From the NCBI RefSeq assembly GCF_036250065.1, contig NZ_CP109199.1, positions 372,001 through 436,000 of the forward strand: a stretch of DNA of 64,000 nt, given 5' to 3'. Positions 38,304-45,992 of the stretch are shown here, piece by piece (position 1 is the stretch's first letter; each line of letters starts with the position of its first letter). The translations under genes were made by a program, and so were the position numbers. A model generated the notes under the pieces. It worked only from the letters and a program-made list of their open reading frames with translations. It did no database searches and was not told the origin of the DNA. Source of the stretch: Micromonospora sp. NBC_01699 (GTDB taxonomy: Bacteria > Actinomycetota > Actinomycetes > Mycobacteriales > Micromonosporaceae).

Positions 38304-38936
38304 ATGCACATCGGAATCATCGGCGCCGGGAGCGTCGGCGCAACGCTCGCCCGTCGGCTCGCCGCGGCCGGTCACGAGATCGCCATCGCGAACGCGAGCG
38401 GCCCACAGAATCTTCGGGATCTGGTGGGCGAACTCGGACACCGCTCGCACGCGGTCAGCCCCTCGGAGGCGGCCCGGTTCGGCGATGTGGTGATCGTCGC
38501 CGTGCCGTTCGGCCGGTACGACGAACTGCCCACGGCGGAGCTGAAGGGCAAGCCCGTCATGGACACCGGGAACTACACGCCGGAGCGGGACGGGGAGTAC
38601 CCGGACCTGGAGCAGGACAGGGTCACCTCCAGCGAGTTGGTGCAGCAGCACCTCCGCGGTGCGAACGTGGTCAAGGCGTTCAACACCCTGCACGCCGAGC
38701 ACATGCGCGACCACGCCCGCCAGTCCTCGGCCCAGGAGCGCTACGGCATTCCGATGTCCGGGGACGACCCGAAGGCCAAGCGGGCCGTCGCGGACCTGAT
38801 CGAGGAACTCGGCTTCCAACCGGTGGACGCCGGTGATCTGGCGGCGGGCGGCCGGAAGCAGCAGCCGGGCGGCATCACCTACGACGCCGACTTCACCGCC
38901 GACGAGCTGGTGGAGGCGTTGCGCCAGGACTCGTGA
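38304..38936 (+). CDS. NADPH-dependent F420 reductase-like oxidoreductase
   Basis: The product has 210 residues with an N-terminal Rossmann nucleotide-binding motif (MHIGIIGAGSVGATLARRLA), VVIVAVPFGRYDELPT, MDTGNYTPERDGEYPD and VKAFNTLHAEHM, the pattern of F420:NADP oxidoreductase-related proteins. Actinomycetes use cofactor F420, so electron transfer between F420 and NADP is possible, but many family members act on other substrates. ATG 38304 has no ribosome site. It lies 66 nt downstream of the hydrolase gene. Confidence 0.83.
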   Translation: MHIGIIGAGSVGATLARRLAAAGHEIAIANASGPQNLRDLVGELGHRSHAVSPSEAARFGDVVIVAVPFGRYDELPTAELKGKPVMDTGNYTPERDGEYPDLEQDRVTSSELVQQHLRGANVVKAFNTLHAEHMRDHARQSSAQERYGIPMSGDDPKAKRAVADLIEELGFQPVDAGDLAAGGRKQQPGGITYDADFTADELVEALRQDS

Positions 38937-39000
38937 GCGGTCGCTCCGCCCGCTGCCCGGCTCGTGCTGCCGGCCGGCCCCGCTGGCACCTGTGGCTCGG

Positions 39001-40194
39001 TCAGGACGGGACCTCTCGGCCCTGTCGGAGTGCGGTGACGGTGTCGACCACCCGGTAGACCACGGCGGTCACCGGGACCGCGACGAAGGCGCCGGCGATC
39101 CCGCCGAAGAGCGTGCCGGCGGTGACCGCCACCAGGATCACGACCGGGTGCAGGCGTACCTGCCGTTTCATGATCAGGGGTTCGAGCAGGTTGCCCTCGG
39201 TCTGCTGTACGGCGATCACCGCCAGCAGGACGAGCAGCGCGGTGGTCGGTCCCTTCGCGGCGAGCGCTACCAGTACCGCGACACTGCCGGCGACGGTGGC
39301 GCCGATGATCGGGATGAAGCCGCCGAGGAAGGTCACCACCGCCAGCGGAAAGGCGAGCGGCACCCCGAGCAGGACGAGTGCCAGACCGATGCCGACGGCG
39401 TCGATCGCCGCGATCAGCACCGTCCCCCGGGTGTACGCGCTGAGTGTGTGCCAGCCGTTGCGGCCGGCCTGCACAAACGCCGGTCGGGACCGGTCGGAGA
39501 CCCGGGACAGCACCCAGTGCCACATCGGGCGCCCGTCCTTGAGCAGGAAGAACAGCAGTACGAAGATCAGCAGTACGGCGCCCGCCACCTCGGCTGCCGT
39601 ACGCGCTCCGGCCACCGGGTCCGGGGTCGATTCACGCAGGCCGTCGGTGGCCTGCTTGGTCCACTTGTCCAGCTGCTCGGGGCTGACCGGTAGCGAGCCG
39701 GTGATGAAGTCGCGGGTGCGGTCCAACCCCTCGTCCAGTTGCTTGCTGAGGCTGGAGAACTGGTCCGCGGTCAGCGTCCAGACCAGGTACGCGGCCCCGC
39801 CGATCACCGCCAGCAGGAGGAAGAGGGAGATCAGCGCGGCCAGCGCCGGGGGCAGGCGCAACCGGCGCAGCCGTACGGCCAGCGGGTCGAGCATCGCGGC
39901 CAGGAAGAAGGTCGCGGCGAGCGCGATGGTCAGCGGCGCGAGCCGGGAGGCGACCGTGGCGAGCAGGTAGATCCCGGCGGCGATGATCAGCAGGCAGGCG
40001 CTCCACACCACCGACCAGCGCAGGAACCAGGGCAGGCTGTCCCAGGTGCTGTGCACCCGCTCCTGGGCGCCCTGGATCCGCTCCAACCTGCCGTGGACCG
40101 GCTGCTGCCTGCCGTCGATCGGCTCCTGCGGGTCCGGCCCGGCCGGGTTGGCCCCGGCGGCGCCGGGATCGGGTGCAGCCGTGCCGTCAGACAT
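39001..40194 (-). CDS. AI-2E family transporter
   Basis: The product has 397 residues. A 60-residue hydrophilic N-terminus rich in Pro, Gln and Gly precedes about eight membrane helices. Diagnostic segments are LTIALAATFFLAAMLDPLAV, FLGGFIPIIGATVAGSVAVL and QTEGNLLEPLIMKRQVRLHP near the end. The family (named after an autoinducer-2 exporter) also includes Na+/H+ antiporters, so transport direction and substrate are open. ATG 40194 has a GGGGGG run upstream. The 220-bp interval before it contains the terminator of the DUF1996 gene. Confidence 0.88.
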   Translation of the reverse strand: MSDGTAAPDPGAAGANPAGPDPQEPIDGRQQPVHGRLERIQGAQERVHSTWDSLPWFLRWSVVWSACLLIIAAGIYLLATVASRLAPLTIALAATFFLAAMLDPLAVRLRRLRLPPALAALISLFLLLAVIGGAAYLVWTLTADQFSSLSKQLDEGLDRTRDFITGSLPVSPEQLDKWTKQATDGLRESTPDPVAGARTAAEVAGAVLLIFVLLFFLLKDGRPMWHWVLSRVSDRSRPAFVQAGRNGWHTLSAYTRGTVLIAAIDAVGIGLALVLLGVPLAFPLAVVTFLGGFIPIIGATVAGSVAVLVALAAKGPTTALLVLLAVIAVQQTEGNLLEPLIMKRQVRLHPVVILVAVTAGTLFGGIAGAFVAVPVTAVVYRVVDTVTALRQGREVPS

Positions 40195-40371
40195 GGTCGG
40201 CCCCCCGCTCAGTCGCCATGATCACGGTGACCCCTCTCGATGTCGGCGGAGAGGCATTACCCGGTCGGGAGGGTGTCGACACGTCTGGGCGGGGCGTCCA
40301 AAAGCCTACGTGATGAGCTGTTGATTCGTGTTTTGTCAGGAGATATCACGCGGAAGCCCGGTGCAGACAGC

Positions 40372-40407
40372 CTGATGGGGCTCCCGGCCAGTCGGGAGCC
40401 CCATCAG
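40372..40407 (-). terminator. Terminator of the DUF1996 gene
   Basis: CTGATGGGGCTCCC (40372-40385) and its exact complement (40394-40407) form a 14-bp stem with an 8-nt loop, beginning 8 nt past the stop of the minus-strand gene. Confidence 0.88.
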
Positions 40408-40415
40408 GGTTCGGG

Positions 40416-41300
40416 TCAGGGACGGCCGTCGGCGCCGCACTTGATGATCGGTCGGATGCAGTCCTGCACCCGCCGCGCCATCTCGTCCTCGGGCCAGGCG
40501 TTGAAGAAGTCCCCGTGCATCGTGTAGCCGGCTCCGGAGGCGAGCCGGAACCGGGCCGGGTCACCGTTTGCCGGGTAACGCAGCACCTGGCGCAACTTCG
40601 GTACGGGCACCGGGTGGGTGCTCGCGCACTCGCCGTTGACCGGGTACGCCATGTGGCTCTTGTGGTCGGGCGAGTCGAGGTCGACCCCGTTCCAGCACTG
40701 CGGGAAGTCCAGATACGACTCGATCATGCTGCCGGCGGGACAGTTCACGAAGTCCTTCGACGAGCCGACCTCGCCGTGGTGCAGACAGGACCAGCGGGAG
40801 TTGGTGGTCTCGTCCGGCGCGGTCGCCCTGGCGTTTCCGGCCACGATCCGCAGCCCCAGCGGTAGTGGCTGGATCCGGGCGATCACGTCGTCGCGTACGC
40901 CCTCGCCGAGGTAGTAGAACGTGGTGATCTCCGGCTCGACCGGCTGGTCGCTGACGTACAGGGTCGGCACCCAGTACGACGACTTGTCCACCGCCGGGTT
41001 GCAGTTGCTGTTCGCGTTGACCAGGTCGGGCAGCTCGGTGTGGGCGTTGGTGGCCTCACTGCCGAAGAAGCTGTGCATGTGCGAGGCGCCGGGCAGGCCC
41101 GGGAAGACGATCGGGTCGTCCGGCAGGCGGTGGCTGAACGGGCAGTCGGCGAGGAACTCCGACACCCGGACCGGTTCGGCGGCGGCGTCGGCCTTCGACA
41201 CGGCGGCGGTGAGGTAGGCGCCCAGCAGCGCGACCATGGCGGCGAAGAGCAGGGCCAGGCGCAGTCGTGGCCGGGCGACGAGTGCGGATCTCCGGTGCAT
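40416..41300 (-). CDS. Secreted DUF1996 protein
   Basis: The product has 294 residues. Residues 1-40 form a signal peptide (basic start, LRLALLFAAMVALLGAYL core, Ala-rich cleavage site). The rest is a DUF1996 domain: CPFSHRLPDDPIVFPGLPGA, HMHSFFGSEATNAHT, DKSSYWVPTLYVS, CPAGSMIESYLDFPQCWNGV and DHKSHMAYPVNGECASTHPV. Function is not established; the domain is found mostly in secreted fungal and actinobacterial proteins. It follows the GH16 gene on the same strand (130-nt gap) and probably belongs to the same transcript and regulon. Confidence 0.85.
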   Translation of the reverse strand: MHRRSALVARPRLRLALLFAAMVALLGAYLTAAVSKADAAAEPVRVSEFLADCPFSHRLPDDPIVFPGLPGASHMHSFFGSEATNAHTELPDLVNANSNCNPAVDKSSYWVPTLYVSDQPVEPEITTFYYLGEGVRDDVIARIQPLPLGLRIVAGNARATAPDETTNSRWSCLHHGEVGSSKDFVNCPAGSMIESYLDFPQCWNGVDLDSPDHKSHMAYPVNGECASTHPVPVPKLRQVLRYPANGDPARFRLASGAGYTMHGDFFNAWPEDEMARRVQDCIRPIIKCGADGRP

Positions 41301-41430
41301 ACGGAAACTCCTTGTGACTCACGGGTGGGATTTACGCGGTGAGTGGAAGCGGATCGAAGCTCACGGGCGGACCGGGTCGGCCGGACGCCGGGTGGCCGAC
41401 CGGCGCGGCCGGCCACCCCACGGCGATCGG

Positions 41431-42789
41431 TTACTGGTAGACCCGTACGTAGTCGACGAGCATCCGGGACGGGAACGGTGTGGTGCCGTCCACCGGTCCG
41501 GGGAAGTCGCCGCCGACGGCGAGGTTGAGGATGATGTAGAACGGGTGGTCGAAGACCCACGGCCCGCGGGTCGCCTCGACGGTGGCCTTGCTGGCGTAGA
41601 AGACCGTGGTGCCGTCGAGCTTGAAGGTCATGCCCCGGCTGTCCCACTCGACGGCCCAGACGTGGTAGTCCAGGGACAGGTCCGCGCCGCCGGGTGCCGG
41701 GTACTTCTGGCCGTACCCGCCGCCGCCGTTGTACGCCGGTGCGTGCAGGGTGGAGTAGCCCTCGAAGGTGTTGCGGCCGAGGACCTCCATGATGTCGATC
41801 TCGCCGTTGTAGGGCCACGGGCGGCCGGTGAGGAAGTCGGCGCCCATCATCCAGAAGGCGGGCCAGAGTCCGTTGCCCTTGGGTACCTTGACCCGGGCTT
41901 CGACGCGGCCGTACTGGGTGGTGAACTTGCCGCCGGTGTTCATCCGGTGCGAGGTGTAGTCGCGTCCGCCGGCTGTTTCGCGTCGGGCCTCGATGACGAG
42001 GGAGCCGGTGCCGTCCATGTTGGCGTTGTTGTTGTTCGTGTAGTACTGGATCTCGTTGTTCTGTCCGGTGCCGGGGTCGATGGTCCACTTCGCCGGGTCG
42101 GGCTTGCTACCGGCGGCACCGTTGAACTCGTCACTCCAGATCAGCCGGGTGGCCGGGAACGTCGGGTCGGCCGGCTGCGCGGGCGGGGCGGTCGGGTTGC
42201 CGCCGGTGCCGTACACCTTGAACTCGTAGAGCGAGTAGCCGTACGGGCCCGAGCGAGCGGTGCCGTACATCCGGACGTAGCGGCCGGTGCCGGTGGCGTT
42301 GATCGTTTCCTTGAAGCCCCGACCGGTGGTGGTGGAGTAGATGGTGGTCCAGGTGGTCGCGTCCGGCGAGACCTGGATCTGGTACGCGGAGGCGTACGCC
42401 GGATCCCACTGAAGGACCACCTGGTTGACGGTGGCGGTGGCGCCGAGGTCGACGTAGATCCAGCCGGGGTCGACCCAACCGGTGGTGGAACTGGTCGCCC
42501 AGCGGCTGGCCGGGTCGAGGTCGAACGCCTTGTCCGGCGTGCACTCGAAGCAGTTCACGTCGCTCTGGTCGGTCGAGGCGACCGCCGGCTTGCCGTACGA
42601 CAGCAGCCCTTCCTCGGCGGCGCTGGCGGTGCCCGGCGTGACGCTCAGATAGCCGCCGAGCAGGGCGAGTAAGGCGGTCAGTGAGACGATTCCGCGCCAC
42701 CCACCGGTGCTGGAGCGTCGCGAACGAGACCGCCGAGCGTCGGCTGGAGGGGGCAGCGGGGTGCCGGGAGCAGTAGGAACCCGATCCAT
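41431..42789 (-). CDS. Secreted GH16 beta-glucanase with discoidin-type (CBM32-like) domain
   Basis: The product has 452 residues. A long Arg-rich N-terminus with hydrophobic core (31-57) is the signal peptide. Residues about 62-195 form an F5/8-type discoidin domain (KPAVASTDQSDVNCFECTPD, GWIYVDLGATATVNQVVLQW), and 212-452 the GH16 jelly roll, with catalytic E330, D332 and E335 in GEIDIMEVLG and LWPAFWMMG before it. The motif fits a laminarinase-type endo-beta-1,3-glucanase. ATG 42789 has AAGGAGG upstream. Four GAGCGCTC operators precede the gene, suggesting LacI-family control. Confidence 0.92.
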   Translation of the reverse strand: MDRVPTAPGTPLPPPADARRSRSRRSSTGGWRGIVSLTALLALLGGYLSVTPGTASAAEEGLLSYGKPAVASTDQSDVNCFECTPDKAFDLDPASRWATSSTTGWVDPGWIYVDLGATATVNQVVLQWDPAYASAYQIQVSPDATTWTTIYSTTTGRGFKETINATGTGRYVRMYGTARSGPYGYSLYEFKVYGTGGNPTAPPAQPADPTFPATRLIWSDEFNGAAGSKPDPAKWTIDPGTGQNNEIQYYTNNNNANMDGTGSLVIEARRETAGGRDYTSHRMNTGGKFTTQYGRVEARVKVPKGNGLWPAFWMMGADFLTGRPWPYNGEIDIMEVLGRNTFEGYSTLHAPAYNGGGGYGQKYPAPGGADLSLDYHVWAVEWDSRGMTFKLDGTTVFYASKATVEATRGPWVFDHPFYIILNLAVGGDFPGPVDGTTPFPSRMLVDYVRVYQ

Positions 42790-42854
42790 CAGTCCTCCTT
42801 CATGGAGTAGGACGAATGTCAACGAACCGTGGCGGATCAGTGACATCTGGATGA

Positions 42855-42953
42855 AGAGAGCGCTCCCTTGCAACCCACTCTTAACCGCACCGTGACAGCT
42901 GTCAATTCGAGGGGCGCTTGGAGAGCGCTCTCTGGGCCGGGGTAGCGCTCCCA
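42855..42953. promoter_or_regulatory. Three GAGCGCTC (CebR-like) operators upstream of GH16
   Basis: Three 14-bp palindromic sites centred on AGCGCT lie at 42855-42868, 42920-42933 and 42940-42953 (AGAGAGCGCTCCCT, GGAGAGCGCTCTCT, GGGTAGCGCTCCCA). They resemble the TGGGAGCGCTCCCA site of LacI-family CebR, the glucan-oligosaccharide repressor of Streptomyces. No LacI gene is in the window. Confidence 0.75.
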
Positions 42954-43019
42954 GGCGTCAGCCGACGGACGGGCCGGCCGGGAGCATGCGGGGCCAGCAA
43001 AACGTCGGAATTGCCAGGT

Positions 43020-43033
43020 AGAGAGCGCTCCCG
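43020..43033. promoter_or_regulatory. Fourth GAGCGCTC operator, between GH16 and the MazG-like gene
   Basis: AGAGAGCGCTCCCG at 43020-43033 is a fourth copy of the motif, 231 nt from the GH16 start and 85 nt from the divergent pyrophosphohydrolase start. Confidence 0.7.
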
Positions 43034-43117
43034 CAACAAACCGAGGTTGGTCGGTCACGAGGCTCCCGGGCGGGCTCCCCAGGTTCTTCGAAAAATTTCG
43101 CCGATATCGTCCTGCCC

Positions 43118-43534
43118 ATGAGTACCGAACCCCCGTCCGGCGCGGACGTCCGCGCCAACACCGTGCCGGAGCTGACCGAGCGGCTGCGGACGTTCGTGGC
43201 CGAGCGGGACTGGCAGCAGTTCCACACCGCGAAGAATCTGGCCATGGCGCTGGCCGGTGAGGTCGGCGAGCTGGTCGCCGAGTTGCAGTGGCTCACCCCG
43301 GACGAGGCGGCCCGGGTGATGGATGATCCGACGGCCGGAGCGCGCGTACGCGCCGAGATCGGCGACGTGATGACGTACCTGACCCGGCTGGCCGACGTAC
43401 TGGGCATCGACCTCGTGGCCGCCGCCCACGACAAGCTCGACGACTCGGCGCTGCGCTACACGGTCGAGCGATCCCGAGGCTCGGTCGCAAAGGCCCCGCC
43501 CACGCACCCGTCCGGTGACCCTACTGCCGGTTAG
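43118..43534 (+). CDS. MazG-like nucleotide pyrophosphohydrolase
   Basis: The product has 138 residues. The all-alpha NTP pyrophosphohydrolase motifs are EVGELVAELQW (ExxE part) and EIGDVMTYLTRLADVLGIDL (ExxD part), with the short dCTPase/RS21-C6 layout. It would hydrolyse non-canonical or excess nucleoside triphosphates to monophosphates. ATG 43118 has no ribosome site; TATCGT at 43105-43110 ends 7 nt upstream, so a leaderless transcript is likely. It is divergent from the GH16 operon. Confidence 0.87.
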   Translation: MSTEPPSGADVRANTVPELTERLRTFVAERDWQQFHTAKNLAMALAGEVGELVAELQWLTPDEAARVMDDPTAGARVRAEIGDVMTYLTRLADVLGIDLVAAAHDKLDDSALRYTVERSRGSVAKAPPTHPSGDPTAG

Positions 43535-43818
43535 ACAGTCGATGGGGCGGGCACGCATCATCTCTCGGGCCTGAACGTCCGGGACGACCGCGCGGGTCCA
43601 CCGAAAAGCGGCCACCCGTACGGGTCGACAACACCAGGGCGGGCCCCTGTCGGACGTTGGTTGATCACACAAACGGTCATCGGCCTTATGGTCGTGCTCA
43701 TTACCGGATTGTTTCCGCTGTCCACACCCCTGGCGGGTGCGCACCACTACCGCTCGTCGTCAGACTGCTACACGTCCATCGTGGTCTGCTTACTTCGACG
43801 TTAGTAGCTGGGAGTGAA

Positions 43819-44493
43819 ATGGTGCGGAAATCGCGAGCCTTCTGGTCGGTCGGCAATCGCCGCGACATCCGACCGACCCGTTGGATGGTTGTTTTCGCCG
43901 CGGTCGGCCTGGTGGTGGCCTGCGGTCCGCAGCCCGCCTCCGAGGCTCTGCCCGGTGCGACCCCATCCGCAGACGAGCTGGTGACGGCGGTACCGACCGA
44001 GACTCCGTCCGCAGTGCCGGCGGACACCACGCAACCGCCGGCATCCGCGACCGCCGCACCGGTTCCGACGGCCGTACCGAAGCCGCCGAGGATCGAGAAG
44101 AAGACGGTTATCGAGACCAGGTCGATTCCGTTCACCACCAGGACCGTGAACGACGCGACCCTCGCCAAGGGCACCAAGAAGACGAAGACGAAGGGCGTCG
44201 CCGGGGTGAAGACACTCACCTACGAGGTGACCACGACCGACGGAAAGCAGACCGGCAAGAAGTTGATTCGCGAGGCGGTCACCAAGGCACCGGTTACGCA
44301 GGTGGTCGCCGTGGGCACCAAGGCGGCGAGCAAATGCGATCCGAACTACAGCGGATGCGTACCGATCGCCAGTGATGTGGACTGCGCGGGAGGCAGCGGC
44401 AACGGGCCCGCGTACGTGACCGGACCGGTGAAGGTGATCGGTGACGACATCTACGACCTCGACCGGGACGGCGACGGGTACGGCTGCGACTGA
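43819..44493 (+). CDS. Lipoprotein with G5-like and excalibur calcium-binding domains
   Basis: The product has 224 residues. A hydrophobic segment ends in the lipobox VVAC (Cys about 35), so it is probably lipid-anchored. A Pro/Thr/Ala linker to about 95 is followed by a G5-like domain (EKKTVIETRSIPFTTRTVND, KTLTYEVTTTDGK), and the C-terminus is an excalibur domain: CDPNYSGCVPIASDVDC then DLDRDGDGYGCD, an EF-hand-like Ca2+ loop. Cell-wall or nuclease-associated functions are known for such combinations; no catalytic domain is present here. ATG 43819 has GGGAGTGAA upstream. The 284 bp before it contain no other gene. Confidence 0.84.
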   Translation: MVRKSRAFWSVGNRRDIRPTRWMVVFAAVGLVVACGPQPASEALPGATPSADELVTAVPTETPSAVPADTTQPPASATAAPVPTAVPKPPRIEKKTVIETRSIPFTTRTVNDATLAKGTKKTKTKGVAGVKTLTYEVTTTDGKQTGKKLIREAVTKAPVTQVVAVGTKAASKCDPNYSGCVPIASDVDCAGGSGNGPAYVTGPVKVIGDDIYDLDRDGDGYGCD

Positions 44494-44506
44494 CCTCCCG
44501 ACGAAC

Positions 44507-44545
44507 ACGTCCGGCGCCACGGACTTACCGACGGGCGCCGGACGT
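44507..44545. terminator. Terminator between convergent genes
   Basis: ACGTCCGGCGCC (44507-44518) pairs perfectly with 44534-44545 around a 15-nt loop. On the plus strand the stem is followed by TTTCCATTTC. It sits 13 nt after the lipoprotein stop and 7 nt before the aminotransferase stop. Confidence 0.88.
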
Positions 44546-44552
44546 TTCCATT

Positions 44553-45992
44553 TCAGCAGCGCAGTCGGGGCGGCAGGGCCACGTCGGGGCGGTCCCGGTC
44601 CAGGTAGGTCGACTCGGCGAAGGCGAGGAACCGGTACGCGTCAGCCGCGTTCGAGGCCAGCCCGAACGAAACCCGGATCGCGCCACCGGTCGGTACCCGC
44701 AGTACGTCGAGGTACTCGTCCACGGTCTTCGGGTTGCGCAGCAGTGCCCGCCCCAACCGCCACTTCGTGATCCCGAACGCGCCCTCGCCCGCCCCCGGAT
44801 TGCAGAAGCAGCCCGTACGCAGGGAGAGGCCGGCGGCGGTCGACTCGGCCGCGACCAGTCGCTCGTCGACCGGGGTGCCGTCCGGGTGGAGGAAATTGAA
44901 CGAGATGGTGCCGCCCCGGCGCTCGTTGGTCGCCGGGCCGTACACCCGGACCAGTGGCTCGCCGTTGCGGTGCCGTAGCGCGGTCAGGTTGCCCAACAGC
45001 CAGCCGGTCAGTGCGCCGACCCGGGCATGGATGACGTCGATCCCGATCGACTCGACCCAGTTCAGGCCGAACTCGACGTCGGGGATGCCGAGGAAGTTGA
45101 GCGTGCCGTCCTCGAACGCGGATTCGTCGTCCATCGACTCGTACCAGTCGCCCTGGACGCTGACCGCCCGGATGGTGCCGCCGGCGAACCACGGCCGGCG
45201 CAGTCGGGCCAGCGCGTCCCGGCGGGCGACCAGGGCGCCGATCCCGGTCGGGTAGCCGAACAGCTTGTACCAGCTCAGGCAGACGAACTCGGGCCGGACC
45301 GCGCCGAGGTCCAGCCGGTTCGTCGGTACGAAGGCGGCGGCGTCGAGCAGTACGTCGTACCCGTGCCGTTGGGCCAGTCCGACCCACTCCAGCGAGTGCT
45401 GCACCCCGCTGAAGTTGCTCTGTGCCGGAAAGGCGAACAGGCCCCGCCGCCGTCTCCACCGGCCGTTTCGCCGGGTCAGCGTTGCCTCCACATCGGACCG
45501 TTCTACCCGCAGCTCGGTGCCGCGTACGGGCACGTAACGGATTGCCCCGCCGGCGGTACGGGCGTACTCGCGGATGCCGTTGACCGAGTTGTGGTTGTCG
45601 GCGGTGAGCACCAGTGGTACCCCTCGCCCGAACGGGTACGCCTCGCCGACCAGCCGGCAGGCGCCGCTGGCGTTCGGGGTGAAGACGACGGCGTACTGCT
45701 CCGGGTCGGCGTTGAAGAAGGCGAGGATCGCCCGCCGGGCCGATTCGACCAGTGTGCCGGCCGCCACCGAGGTCGGGTTCTCCGAGTGCGGGTTGCTGTA
45801 CAGGCCCGAGGTCAACCGTTGGTGGTGGGCGTCGATCTGGGCCCGTGCGGGCACACCTGCTCCCGCGTAGTCGAGGTAGACCTGCCCGTTGCGGTCGAGG
45901 TGGGCGTACTCGCCCGCGCGTAGTTCGTCGATCCGGCTGGTGCCGGCGTATGCCGGGTCGTCGGTCGCCAGCAGGTCAGGCCGCGGCGCCAC
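44553..45992 (-). CDS. Class V aminotransferase-fold protein (Moco sulfurase/cysteine desulfurase-like)
   Basis: The product has 479 residues. The PLP domain resembles the N-terminal half of molybdenum cofactor sulfurases: YLDYAGAGVPARAQIDAHHQ, SNPHSENPTSVAAG, the PLP lysine in LSWYKLFGYPTGIGALVARR, and the cysteine segment SLRTGCFCNPGAGEGAFG, where a desulfurase's persulfide Cys would sit, plus FGLASNAADAYRF at the end. No MOSC domain follows. Cysteine desulfurization is the likely chemistry, but the acceptor is unknown. GTG 45992 overlaps the ABC transporter end by 17 nt, with GGAGG in the overlap. Confidence 0.82.
   Translation of the reverse strand: MAPRPDLLATDDPAYAGTSRIDELRAGEYAHLDRNGQVYLDYAGAGVPARAQIDAHHQRLTSGLYSNPHSENPTSVAAGTLVESARRAILAFFNADPEQYAVVFTPNASGACRLVGEAYPFGRGVPLVLTADNHNSVNGIREYARTAGGAIRYVPVRGTELRVERSDVEATLTRRNGRWRRRRGLFAFPAQSNFSGVQHSLEWVGLAQRHGYDVLLDAAAFVPTNRLDLGAVRPEFVCLSWYKLFGYPTGIGALVARRDALARLRRPWFAGGTIRAVSVQGDWYESMDDESAFEDGTLNFLGIPDVEFGLNWVESIGIDVIHARVGALTGWLLGNLTALRHRNGEPLVRVYGPATNERRGGTISFNFLHPDGTPVDERLVAAESTAAGLSLRTGCFCNPGAGEGAFGITKWRLGRALLRNPKTVDEYLDVLRVPTGGAIRVSFGLASNAADAYRFLAFAESTYLDRDRPDVALPPRLRC

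Noticed and set aside
43535-43818. A second ydaO riboswitch before the G5/excalibur lipoprotein
   Set aside because: None of the conserved ydaO core segments are present in the interval.
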